Of a stretch of 64,000 nucleotides of DNA, positions 26,207 through 34,232 are shown piece after piece; the first letter of the stretch is position 1; the number at the start of each line of letters is the position of its first letter. The position numbers and the translations under genes are program-made. This stretch comes from Opitutaceae bacterium (GTDB taxonomy: Bacteria > Verrucomicrobiota > Verrucomicrobiia > Opitutales > Opitutaceae), in assembly GCA_030693515.1 (NCBI GenBank), contig JAUYAK010000112.1, positions 1-64,000 on the forward strand, given 5' to 3'. The notes beneath the pieces are model-generated. The model saw only the letters and a list, made by a program, of their open reading frames with translations. It was not told where the DNA came from and did no database searches.

Positions 26207-28051
26207 ATGAAGTCCTTTTCTCTGAAAAAAATCCGCTTGCTCGCCGTGCTCCTGGCCGGCGGTCTCGCGGCCTTTGCGCAACAACCCGCGGCTCCGGCCG
26301 AGCCGCCGTTGCGCCGCATCGACGAGCCGGCGGCCGCCGCGCCCGCGCCCGCCGCGGATCAGCCGCCGGCACCGACAAAAAAGAAACGTGGGCGCGTCGT
26401 CGCGGCCGAAACGGATGTTCCCTTCGGGGACAAAGTCGTCCCTGCTGGGAAATCCGTCAGGGAAGCGGTGTCGATTTTTGGTTCGCTCGAGGTTGCAGGC
26501 GAAGTGAGGGGGAACGCCGTGGCCGTGCTTGGGTCGGCCAAAGTGGCACCCGGCGCGAAGATCGGCGGCAACACTGTCGCGGTGTTTGGTCGCATGGAAA
26601 TGCTCGGCGAAGCGCGGGCCAACGTCGTCAGTGTTCTGGGCGGAACGTGCGATATCAACGGGCCCGTCGGCGGCAACGTGGTCGCCGTCTTCGGCAACTT
26701 CACCCTCGGCCCCAAGGCGGTGGTAGACGGCAACCTCGTTGTGATTGGCGGCCAGCTTGCCCGCGATCCGGATGCGGTGGTGCGGGGTTCGGTCATTAGC
26801 ATGTCGGCGTTAGGTCTCGGCGATTTCGAGTGGCTGGTCACCTGGCTGCGCGACTGTGCCGTCTTGGGGCGGCCGCTGGCCTTTGGCCGGGACCTCGGCT
26901 GGGCCTGGGCGATCGCATTCGGGTTCCTCGGGTTCTACGTGCTGCTGGCGCTGCTGTTCCCCCGCGGCGTGACGCAGTGCACGGAGACCTTCGAACGGCG
27001 GCCCGCGATGTCGATTCTTTCGGCCGTGCTCACGGTGCTGCTCTCGCCGGTCGCCGTGGTGATCCTCGCCATCACGATCGTCGGTGCGCTGGTGGTGCCG
27101 TTTCTGGCGGCGGCGCTGTTTTTCGCCGGGCTCTTCGGCAAGGTCGTCATGCTCGCGTGGCTGGGCCGGCGCTTCACGAAATTCTTTGGTGATGGCCCGC
27201 TCGGTGGCCCGGTGTTTGCCGTGCTGATCGGCGGGCTCGTGCTGATGCTCGTCTATACGATCCCGTTTGTCGGCTTCACGGCCTACAAGCTCGTGAGCTG
27301 GCTCGGTCTCGGCGTCGTGGTGCTCACGATCGCGGAGGCGATGCAGCGCAACAAGCGCCCGCCCGCGGCGCCGGTGGTCGCGCCGCCTTTGTCGCCGCCC
27401 CCGCCGCCCGTTCCCGCCGCCTCGGCTCCGGCTGCCGCGTTGGCCGCGGTGGCGCCGGCGAACGTCCCCGCACCCGTGGCCGTCGAACCGCCGCCGCTGG
27501 CGACGGAGGCGGCGGTCCCGCCGGAGGCGACCGGGCCCGCGCCGGCGGTGGCGGGTTTCGTCGCGCCCCCTCCAGCCTACATGACGCGGGCCGCCATCCC
27601 GCCGGTGCCGCCCCCGCTCACGCGCCCTGCGCTCGACGAGACCGTGCTGCCGCGCGCCACGCTCCTCATCCGCCTCGGCGCGCTCGCGCTCGATGGCGTG
27701 CTGGTGGGCGTGATCCTGGGCTTTCTCTCGGGCCTCACGCCGCGCTTCCTGCACTTTAATGACGGCCCGGGCGGCTTCCTGATCGTGCTCGCGATCTACG
27801 GCGCGGCGCTGTGGAAGACCAAGGGCACGACCATCGGCGGCATCATCTGCGGGTTGAAGGTGGTGCGTCTCGATGGCCGCGCGATCGACTGGCCGACGGC
27901 CGCGGTGCGCGCGCTCGGGTGCTTCCTCTCGCTGGTGGTGGCGGGCCTCGGCTTCATCTGGGTGGCCTTCGATCCCGAGCAGCAGTCGTGGCACGACAAG
28001 ATCGCGGGCACGATTGTCGTGCGGATGCCGAAAGGGACCCCACTGGTCTGA
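26207..28051 (+). CDS. bactofilin-like/polymer-forming domain fused to membrane and RDD domains
   Basis: The 614-residue protein starts with a signal-like hydrophobic segment (residues 8-24) and a Pro/Ala linker. Residues about 80-195 are short beta-repeats (VSIFGSLEVAGEVRGNAVAV, GGNTVAVFGRMEMLGEARAN) of the polymer-forming/bactofilin type. A block of about four membrane helices (240-380) follows, then a Pro-rich linker (385-470). A C-terminal RDD domain (about 485-605) has RLGALALDGVLVG, GTTIGGIICGLKVVRLDG and QSWHDKIAGTIVV. It follows the sigma/anti-sigma pair closely and is a plausible target or partner. The combination suggests envelope-stress sensing or a membrane scaffold; this is inference. 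Confidence 0.7.
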   Translation: MKSFSLKKIRLLAVLLAGGLAAFAQQPAAPAEPPLRRIDEPAAAAPAPAADQPPAPTKKKRGRVVAAETDVPFGDKVVPAGKSVREAVSIFGSLEVAGEVRGNAVAVLGSAKVAPGAKIGGNTVAVFGRMEMLGEARANVVSVLGGTCDINGPVGGNVVAVFGNFTLGPKAVVDGNLVVIGGQLARDPDAVVRGSVISMSALGLGDFEWLVTWLRDCAVLGRPLAFGRDLGWAWAIAFGFLGFYVLLALLFPRGVTQCTETFERRPAMSILSAVLTVLLSPVAVVILAITIVGALVVPFLAAALFFAGLFGKVVMLAWLGRRFTKFFGDGPLGGPVFAVLIGGLVLMLVYTIPFVGFTAYKLVSWLGLGVVVLTIAEAMQRNKRPPAAPVVAPPLSPPPPPVPAASAPAAALAAVAPANVPAPVAVEPPPLATEAAVPPEATGPAPAVAGFVAPPPAYMTRAAIPPVPPPLTRPALDETVLPRATLLIRLGALALDGVLVGVILGFLSGLTPRFLHFNDGPGGFLIVLAIYGAALWKTKGTTIGGIICGLKVVRLDGRAIDWPTAAVRALGCFLSLVVAGLGFIWVAFDPEQQSWHDKIAGTIVVRMPKGTPLV

Positions 28052-28152
28052 TCGGAGAAAATTGTTCCTGCTTTGTTGAAGATATTTTTCCGCGGAGACG
28101 GCGTCGATTTGTAACACAGGAATCGCGGCGGGAGTCATCCGGGCTGTCGCCC

Positions 28153-31100
28153 ATGAGCTTCCCTCTCTTCCCAGTCCGCGGTTTTCTGTTTCGCTTGGCC
28201 CTGAGCCTGCCGCTGCCGCTCGCCGCTGCGCCCGTGATCAATGAGATCATGTATCGCCCCGGCCCGGGCTACCCGGAGAACACCGCGCTCGAGTTCATCG
28301 AGATCCACAATCCGGATTCATCCGCGGTCGATCTCTCAGGCTGGGCCATCACGTCGGGGGCGAGCTTCACGTTTCCCAGCGGCACGACGCTGGCTGCGGG
28401 CGGCTACCTGGTGGTCGCCTCCAACCCCACCGCGTTGAAGGCCGCGAGCGCCGCCGCGGCGGCGGCCAACGTCCTCGGCCCGTGGAAAGCCGGCGCCACG
28501 CTCGCGAACAACGGCGAGAAAATCACCCTCGCCAAACCCGGCACCACCGCCGGCACGTTCACCACCGTCGATTCCGTCACCTATGCCAGCGAAGGCGACT
28601 GGGCCGGTCGCACCCGCGACACCCTCGGCGGCTGGTCGTGGGTGAGCGCCGCGGACGGCGGCGGCGCCTCGCTGGAGAAGCGCAGCCCTGCGCTGACGAA
28701 AAACACCGGCCAGAACTGGGGCGCGTCCACGGTGGCCGGCGGCACGCCCGGTGCGGTCAATTCCCTCCGCGCCGCCAATGTCGCCCCGCTCATCACCGGC
28801 GTGAAGCACTCGCCCGCGATTCCGAAGAGCACCGACCCCGTCACGATCTCGGCCAACCTCACCGATGAACTCGGCGTCGCCGACGCGAAGCTCGCCGCCA
28901 CGCTCCACTGGCGTGTCGCCACGACGGCGACTCCGGGGGCTTTCCAGACGGTCGCGATGGCCAACGACGGCACGGGCGCCTTCTCCGCCACGCTCGCGCC
29001 GCAGGCCGACAAGGCCATCATCGAATTCTACGTCTCCGCGACCGATGGCACCTTGACGCGCACCTGGCCCGCGCCGACGAGCGAGGGCCAGAACGCCAAC
29101 TGCGTCTACCAAGTGGACAACGAGGTCGTCGCCGGCCCGGCGCCCGCGTATCGGCTGATCCTTACGGGAGCGGAGAACGCCGCGTTTGCCACCTACACCG
29201 CCGGCACCACGGGCGGCGGGGGCGGCGGTCCGGGAGGCGGCGCGAGCATTGGCGATCGCCAGTTCAACTTCACGCTCGTCGCCAACACCGGGGACGACAC
29301 CACGATCCGCTACCTCGCGTCGATGCGCGTCCGCGGCAACAGCAGCCGCAACTACACCATCAAACCCCTGCGCATCTCGCTCCCGAACGACGACCGCTGG
29401 GGCGGCATCAGCGATTTTCTCATCAACTCGCGGGGCGCTCCCGTGCAGTTGCTCGCCCACCGCGCTCAACGCGCCGCCGGCCTGCTCGCTTCCGACGCCA
29501 CGCCCATCGAAGTCCGGCGCAACGGCGTGAAATACTCCGTCACCACCGCGACCGCCACCGCCAACACCGCCGACCACGGCCAGCTCGTCCGCGTCGAAGA
29601 GATCAACGGCGACTACCTCGACAACCACTTTCCCCTCGCCGCCGCGGCCCAGATTTATCGCAAGACCGCGATCACCTCGTGGGCCTACAACGCCACCGTG
29701 CCCACCAATCCCGAGACGATCTGGAGCGGTTGGTCGAAGCAGAGCGCGAGCGGCGCCAATAATTGGTCCGACGTCATCGCTTTCACCAAAACGTGGCAGG
29801 ACACCGCCGCGCCCTATTTCACCGGCGCCACCGCCGGTAATGTCGCCGCCGGCACTTGGAACGGCACGCCCTTCACCGACGCCGATGTCGCCACCCTTTC
29901 CACCGTCGCCGACCTCGACCAGATGGCCCGCTGGCTCGCCGTCATGACCGTCATGGCGAACAACGAGCCCAGCCTCTCCACCGGTGAAGACGACGACTAT
30001 GCGGCGGCTTTTATCTCCGACGGCACCCGCACCCGCATGGTCCTGGTCCCGCACGACATGGACACCACGTTCGGCCAGGGCGAACAGTCCTTCGCTGCCA
30101 ATTCCTTTGGTCTCTACGACGCAACGGAGACCGACACCATCCGACGCGACGGTGCCACCGCCACCACGCTCATGAAGCCACTGCTTCCACTGCTCGGTGA
30201 CAGCACCCGCACCGGCAACCCCGCTTTTCGCACGAAATACCTCACTTCCATCCGCGAGCTCCTCGGTTCCGTCTTCGATTCTGACACGACCGCGAACGCC
30301 AACCCCCCTTTCTATCAATTTGTGGACAACCACCTCGCGTGGACGCCGGCGAGCTACCGCACGCAGATCAAAACCTTCATGACCCAGCGACAAGCCTACC
30401 TGCTCGGTCTCATCGGCGCGGCAAAGATCACGCCCGCCGCCGGCACCAGCAACGCCACGCTCGCCGCGACCGCCACCCCCGCGCTCCGTATCAACGAAGT
30501 CCTTGCGGCCAACACCAAGATCGCCAACGGCGCCACCTTCCCCGATCTCATCGAGCTGCACAACGCCGGCTCCACGGCGATCGACCTCGGGGGCAAGAGC
30601 CTTTCCGACAACCCGGCCACGCCGCGCAAATATGTTTTCCCCGCGGGCACGAGCATGGCCGCCGGCGGCTACCTGCTGCTCTACGCGGACTCCGACACCA
30701 CAGCCTCCGGCCTGCACACCGGTTTCGCGCTCGATGCCGAAGGCGACACCGTCGCGCTCTACGATACGACCGCCGCCGGCGGCGCGCTGCTTGATTCGGT
30801 TACCTTCGGTTTCCAGATCCCTGATTTCTCGATCGCGCGCACCGGCACGGGCGGCACGTGGGCGCTCACGATGCCGACGCCCAATGCCATCAATGCCGCC
30901 GCCACCACCCTCGGCGCCATCAATTCAGTCAAACTCAACGAATGGGCCGGCCGGATCTCCTTCCGCGTCGACCACGATTTCCTCGAACTCTTTAACTCCG
31001 CCGCGCAACCCGTCGCCCTCGGCGGTGTCCGTCTCACCGACGACACCACCAACTACCCGAGCCGCTTCGCGTTTCCCGCACTCAGTTTCATCGCGGCCGG

Positions 31101-32946
31101 CGGATTCCTTCCTCTCTATGGCGCCGATCTGCCCTTCGGACTCGATGCCGATTTCGACGTCGTCTCCCTCCTCGGGGCCAACGGCGCAGTCATCGACACC
31201 ATCGACTTCGTCTCTCAGCCAGCCGACCACTCCACGGGCCGCGCCACCGACGGCGGCACCGCCTACGCCGATTTCGCCGTGCCCACGCCCGGCTTGTCCA
31301 ACGCGACCGCGCTGCCCGCCGCCTACGCTGCCCTGCTGAACAATCTTCGCATCAGCGAAATCATGTATCAGCCCGTCGCCGCCACCAGCGCAGGCGACTA
31401 CGAGTTCATCGAGCTCGTGAACACCGGCACGACCGCGCTCGACCTGTCCGGTGTCCGCTTCACCAACGGCATCGACTATGTGTTTCCGGCCGGCACGACG
31501 CTCGCGGCCGGGGCCTACACGGTTGTCGCGAAGAACCGCACGGCCTTCACCTCGCGCTATCCGACGGCCTTCGCGACGCTGGCGTCCGCTCAATTTTCCG
31601 GTGCGCTCGACAACAGCGGGGAGACCATCGCCCTCACGCTGCCCGCGCCGTGGTATGTCCACATTCTAAATTTCCGCTACGAGTCCTCGTGGTCCGCCCT
31701 TGCCTCGGGCGGGGGGTATTCGCTGGTCGCCCGTTCGGCCGCCACCACCGCCGCCCGCGATTGGGGAAAGAAAGCCACATGGCGCGCCTCCACGGCGGTC
31801 GCGGGCAACCCGGGCGCCGCCGATCCCGGCGGCACGAGCATCGCCCTCGGCCAGGCCGCCGCCGTCACCACCACCGCCGGCAATGCCACGACCCTGAGCG
31901 TCCGGGCCACCTCCGACAGTGCGCTCACCTACCAGTGGCAGACGCTGGTCAACGGCCAGTGGGTGAATGTCGCCGGCGCCACGTCCGCCAGCCTCGCGAT
32001 CGCGAGCACGCAGGCCTTCAACGCCGGCACCTACCGCGTGCTCGTTACCGCCGCGGGCAGCAGTGTCGCGAGCGACGCCATCACGCTCACGGTTGCCGCC
32101 GCATCCACCGCCGGCGCGCGGCTGACCAATCTCGCGACGCGCGCGACCTCGCTCACCGGCGCCAATGCGCTCGTGCCGGGCTTTGTCGTCACCGGCACGG
32201 GCACCAAGCGCGTGCTGCTGCGCAATGTCGGCCCCACACTGGCCGGCTTCGGTGTCACCGGGGTGCTCGCCGATCCGCAGCTCACGCTGAAACGCTACGA
32301 TCAGGCCGCGGCCGCCTATGTCGATGTCGCGGCCAACGACAACTGGGGCTCCAACACCCCGCTGCTCACGCTCATCAGCACGACCGCCTCGCTCGGGGCG
32401 TTTCCGCTCACGACCAGCAGCGCCGACTCCGCCCTGCTGGTTGATCTCCCGCCCGGCCAGTATACCGCGAGTGCCGGCGGCGCCAACAACGGCACCGGCA
32501 TCGCGCTCCTCGAACTTTACGACGCGGACCCCGCCGCCGCCTCGACGGCCAAGCTCAACAACATCGCCACGCGCGGCTTCGTCGGCACCGGGGCGAACAT
32601 CATTATCGCCGGCTTCGTAATTTCCGGCGAAGGCGCGAAGACGATCCTCGTCCGCGCGGTGGGCCCCACGCTCGCCGCCTTCGGCCTCACCGGCCTGCTC
32701 GCCGATCCGCAGCTTGCGATTTATCGGGGCAGCGAATCCATCCTCACGAACGACGATTGGTCCACTGGCAACACCGCGGCCACGACCGCGAACATCGCCG
32801 CGCAGGTCGGCGCGTTTGCGCTGCCCAGCGGCAGCAAGGACGCGGCCTTCGTCGTCACGCTCCCCGCGGGCGCCTACACCGTGCAGGTGAGCGGCGTGGC
32901 TGGCACGACGGGTCTCGCGCTGGTGGAGATCTACGAGGCACCGTAG
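28153..32946 (+). CDS. giant secreted lamin-tail / CotH-kinase surface protein
   Basis: This exported 1597-residue protein has a signal peptide (cleavage near LPLAAAP, residue 26). In order it carries: lamin-tail domain 1 (about 27-170), a CotH kinase-like domain (about 390-760; MRVRGNSSRNYTIKPLRISL), and three more lamin-tail domains starting near 777, 926 and 1062 (INEVLAAN, LNEWAGR and ISEIMYQP). An Ig-like segment (about 1230-1314; LTYQWQTLVNG) follows, then two copies of a roughly 130-residue C-terminal module (1322-1461, 1466-1596). Bacterial CotH-like proteins phosphorylate partner proteins in spore coats; in Verrucomicrobia this architecture is common on large extracellular proteins of unknown role. 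The ATG at 28153 gives the signal peptide. It appears monocistronic, and an AT-rich palindrome lies just downstream. Confidence 0.85.
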   Translation: MSFPLFPVRGFLFRLALSLPLPLAAAPVINEIMYRPGPGYPENTALEFIEIHNPDSSAVDLSGWAITSGASFTFPSGTTLAAGGYLVVASNPTALKAASAAAAAANVLGPWKAGATLANNGEKITLAKPGTTAGTFTTVDSVTYASEGDWAGRTRDTLGGWSWVSAADGGGASLEKRSPALTKNTGQNWGASTVAGGTPGAVNSLRAANVAPLITGVKHSPAIPKSTDPVTISANLTDELGVADAKLAATLHWRVATTATPGAFQTVAMANDGTGAFSATLAPQADKAIIEFYVSATDGTLTRTWPAPTSEGQNANCVYQVDNEVVAGPAPAYRLILTGAENAAFATYTAGTTGGGGGGPGGGASIGDRQFNFTLVANTGDDTTIRYLASMRVRGNSSRNYTIKPLRISLPNDDRWGGISDFLINSRGAPVQLLAHRAQRAAGLLASDATPIEVRRNGVKYSVTTATATANTADHGQLVRVEEINGDYLDNHFPLAAAAQIYRKTAITSWAYNATVPTNPETIWSGWSKQSASGANNWSDVIAFTKTWQDTAAPYFTGATAGNVAAGTWNGTPFTDADVATLSTVADLDQMARWLAVMTVMANNEPSLSTGEDDDYAAAFISDGTRTRMVLVPHDMDTTFGQGEQSFAANSFGLYDATETDTIRRDGATATTLMKPLLPLLGDSTRTGNPAFRTKYLTSIRELLGSVFDSDTTANANPPFYQFVDNHLAWTPASYRTQIKTFMTQRQAYLLGLIGAAKITPAAGTSNATLAATATPALRINEVLAANTKIANGATFPDLIELHNAGSTAIDLGGKSLSDNPATPRKYVFPAGTSMAAGGYLLLYADSDTTASGLHTGFALDAEGDTVALYDTTAAGGALLDSVTFGFQIPDFSIARTGTGGTWALTMPTPNAINAAATTLGAINSVKLNEWAGRISFRVDHDFLELFNSAAQPVALGGVRLTDDTTNYPSRFAFPALSFIAAGGFLPLYGADLPFGLDADFDVVSLLGANGAVIDTIDFVSQPADHSTGRATDGGTAYADFAVPTPGLSNATALPAAYAALLNNLRISEIMYQPVAATSAGDYEFIELVNTGTTALDLSGVRFTNGIDYVFPAGTTLAAGAYTVVAKNRTAFTSRYPTAFATLASAQFSGALDNSGETIALTLPAPWYVHILNFRYESSWSALASGGGYSLVARSAATTAARDWGKKATWRASTAVAGNPGAADPGGTSIALGQAAAVTTTAGNATTLSVRATSDSALTYQWQTLVNGQWVNVAGATSASLAIASTQAFNAGTYRVLVTAAGSSVASDAITLTVAAASTAGARLTNLATRATSLTGANALVPGFVVTGTGTKRVLLRNVGPTLAGFGVTGVLADPQLTLKRYDQAAAAYVDVAANDNWGSNTPLLTLISTTASLGAFPLTTSSADSALLVDLPPGQYTASAGGANNGTGIALLELYDADPAAASTAKLNNIATRGFVGTGANIIIAGFVISGEGAKTILVRAVGPTLAAFGLTGLLADPQLAIYRGSESILTNDDWSTGNTAATTANIAAQVGAFALPSGSKDAAFVVTLPAGAYTVQVSGVAGTTGLALVEIYEAP

Positions 32947-32993
32947 GCTCTCGGTGCTGATTCCTCTCAAGAGGCGAGTTCAGGCAATATTTT

Positions 32994-33021
32994 AATTGCG
33001 CATTTTATTTAATGCGCAATT
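32994..33021. promoter_or_regulatory. AT-rich 11-bp palindrome before the tandem ATPase genes
   Basis: AATTGCGCATT (32994-33004) and AATGCGCAATT (33011-33021) are perfect inverted repeats around TTATTT. This lies 12 bases before the chosen ATG of the first ATPase, in a locally AT-rich stretch. It could be a repressor operator over the promoter, or a weak terminator for the CotH gene. Confidence 0.5.
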
Positions 33022-33032
33022 TTCCCGTTGCT

Positions 33033-34232
33033 ATGAATATCAAGCTCGGCCCGCCCGTTTCGGATGATAACTTCTATCCCCGGCCCGAGCTGATCGGTCG
33101 GATACTCCGGGCTTTGGAGCATGCGCATGTGGCCTTCTTGGGTCCGCGCCGCACCGGAAAGACCTCCTGCTTACGCCATATCCTCGGCACTCCCCCGACC
33201 GGTTATGTGCCCATTCTGATCAACCTTGAGCAGTTCGACAGTGTCGAGGCATGGCTCCGGGCGATGCTGGAGCAGGTCCGACTTGAGTTGGAAAAACCGG
33301 GGCCCAAGGCGCCCTGGCTGGTTGAGAAAAGCACGAATTTCCTGAAACGCATTGAGCAAATCACGATCGCGGGCAGCGGACTCAAGCTGTCACCGGCGGC
33401 CGGGAAATCCGCTGCCTGGCGCGCGCAGGCCGACGAATTTCTCGGGCTGCTCAAGGAGACCAACGCACCGGTCATATTCCTGCTCGATGAGTTTCCCGTC
33501 TTCCTGAATCTCGTGGCCCGCAAACGCGGCAAAGAGGAAGTGGAGGCATTGTTAAACTGGTTTCGCGCGGCCCGGCAGGACTTGGTGAATCACGCCCCAC
33601 GGTTTCTCGTGACCGGCTCCATCGGGCTCAAGGGTGTGGTGCGCCGGCTGGGCCTGGCACCGACGATCAATGATTTCGACACGTTGGAAATCCCGCCGTT
33701 GAGCGACGCCGAGGCGCGGGACTTTCTGAAAACCCTGGCGCGAGACAACGCCGTGCCCCTCACCGCTCCCGGTGGCCGCCATATCCTGCGGCTGCTCGGC
33801 GGGCCGTGGCCGATTCTGCTGCAGCTTTTCGTTTCTGAAATCCGGGAAGCTCAGCTCAAAAAAGCGCCGACCACGGCGCAGCTTGACCGCATCTATCGCG
33901 ACGGTCTCGTAGGCGGGCCGCGCAACGAGTATTGCGCCGGGATGTTCACGCGGCTGAAGGACGTGTTCTCCCCGAGCGAATGCCGGCTGGCGCAGGAAAT
34001 CTTGAAAGCGCTTTGCCGCGCGGATGCGGGCCTCTCGCGCGAGGATTTCGACTCGATTCACGCCAAGCTCGTGCCGCTGCCGGAGCAACGCGCCTTGCAC
34101 GCCGACGAACTCGACTACGTGCTCGATGCGCTCAAGCACGACGGCTACCTGCGGCAGGAGAGCGAAGGCGAGCAACGCACGCACTTTGCTTCGCACATCC
34201 TGCGCGACTTCTGGCGGCGGAAAACATCCTGA
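33033..34232 (+). CDS. P-loop ATPase (archaeal-ATPase/AAA-like), first of a tandem pair
   Basis: This 399-residue cytoplasmic ATPase has Walker A GPRRTGKT (37-44) and Walker B VIFLLDEF (about 147-154). A sensor-like FLVTGSIGLKGV follows and a C-terminal winged-helix region (about 300-390: DAGLSREDFDSIHAKLVPLP...VLDALKHDGYLRQ). The layout resembles archaeal-type ATPase and STAND NTPases that act as signalling switches. The ATG at 33033 is chosen because an upstream ATG (33012) sits inside a palindrome. The next gene starts within its stop codon (TGATG), so both proteins should be made together. Function is not known; a role in defence, stress sensing or replication-like processes is open. Confidence 0.75.
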   Translation: MNIKLGPPVSDDNFYPRPELIGRILRALEHAHVAFLGPRRTGKTSCLRHILGTPPTGYVPILINLEQFDSVEAWLRAMLEQVRLELEKPGPKAPWLVEKSTNFLKRIEQITIAGSGLKLSPAAGKSAAWRAQADEFLGLLKETNAPVIFLLDEFPVFLNLVARKRGKEEVEALLNWFRAARQDLVNHAPRFLVTGSIGLKGVVRRLGLAPTINDFDTLEIPPLSDAEARDFLKTLARDNAVPLTAPGGRHILRLLGGPWPILLQLFVSEIREAQLKKAPTTAQLDRIYRDGLVGGPRNEYCAGMFTRLKDVFSPSECRLAQEILKALCRADAGLSREDFDSIHAKLVPLPEQRALHADELDYVLDALKHDGYLRQESEGEQRTHFASHILRDFWRRKTS

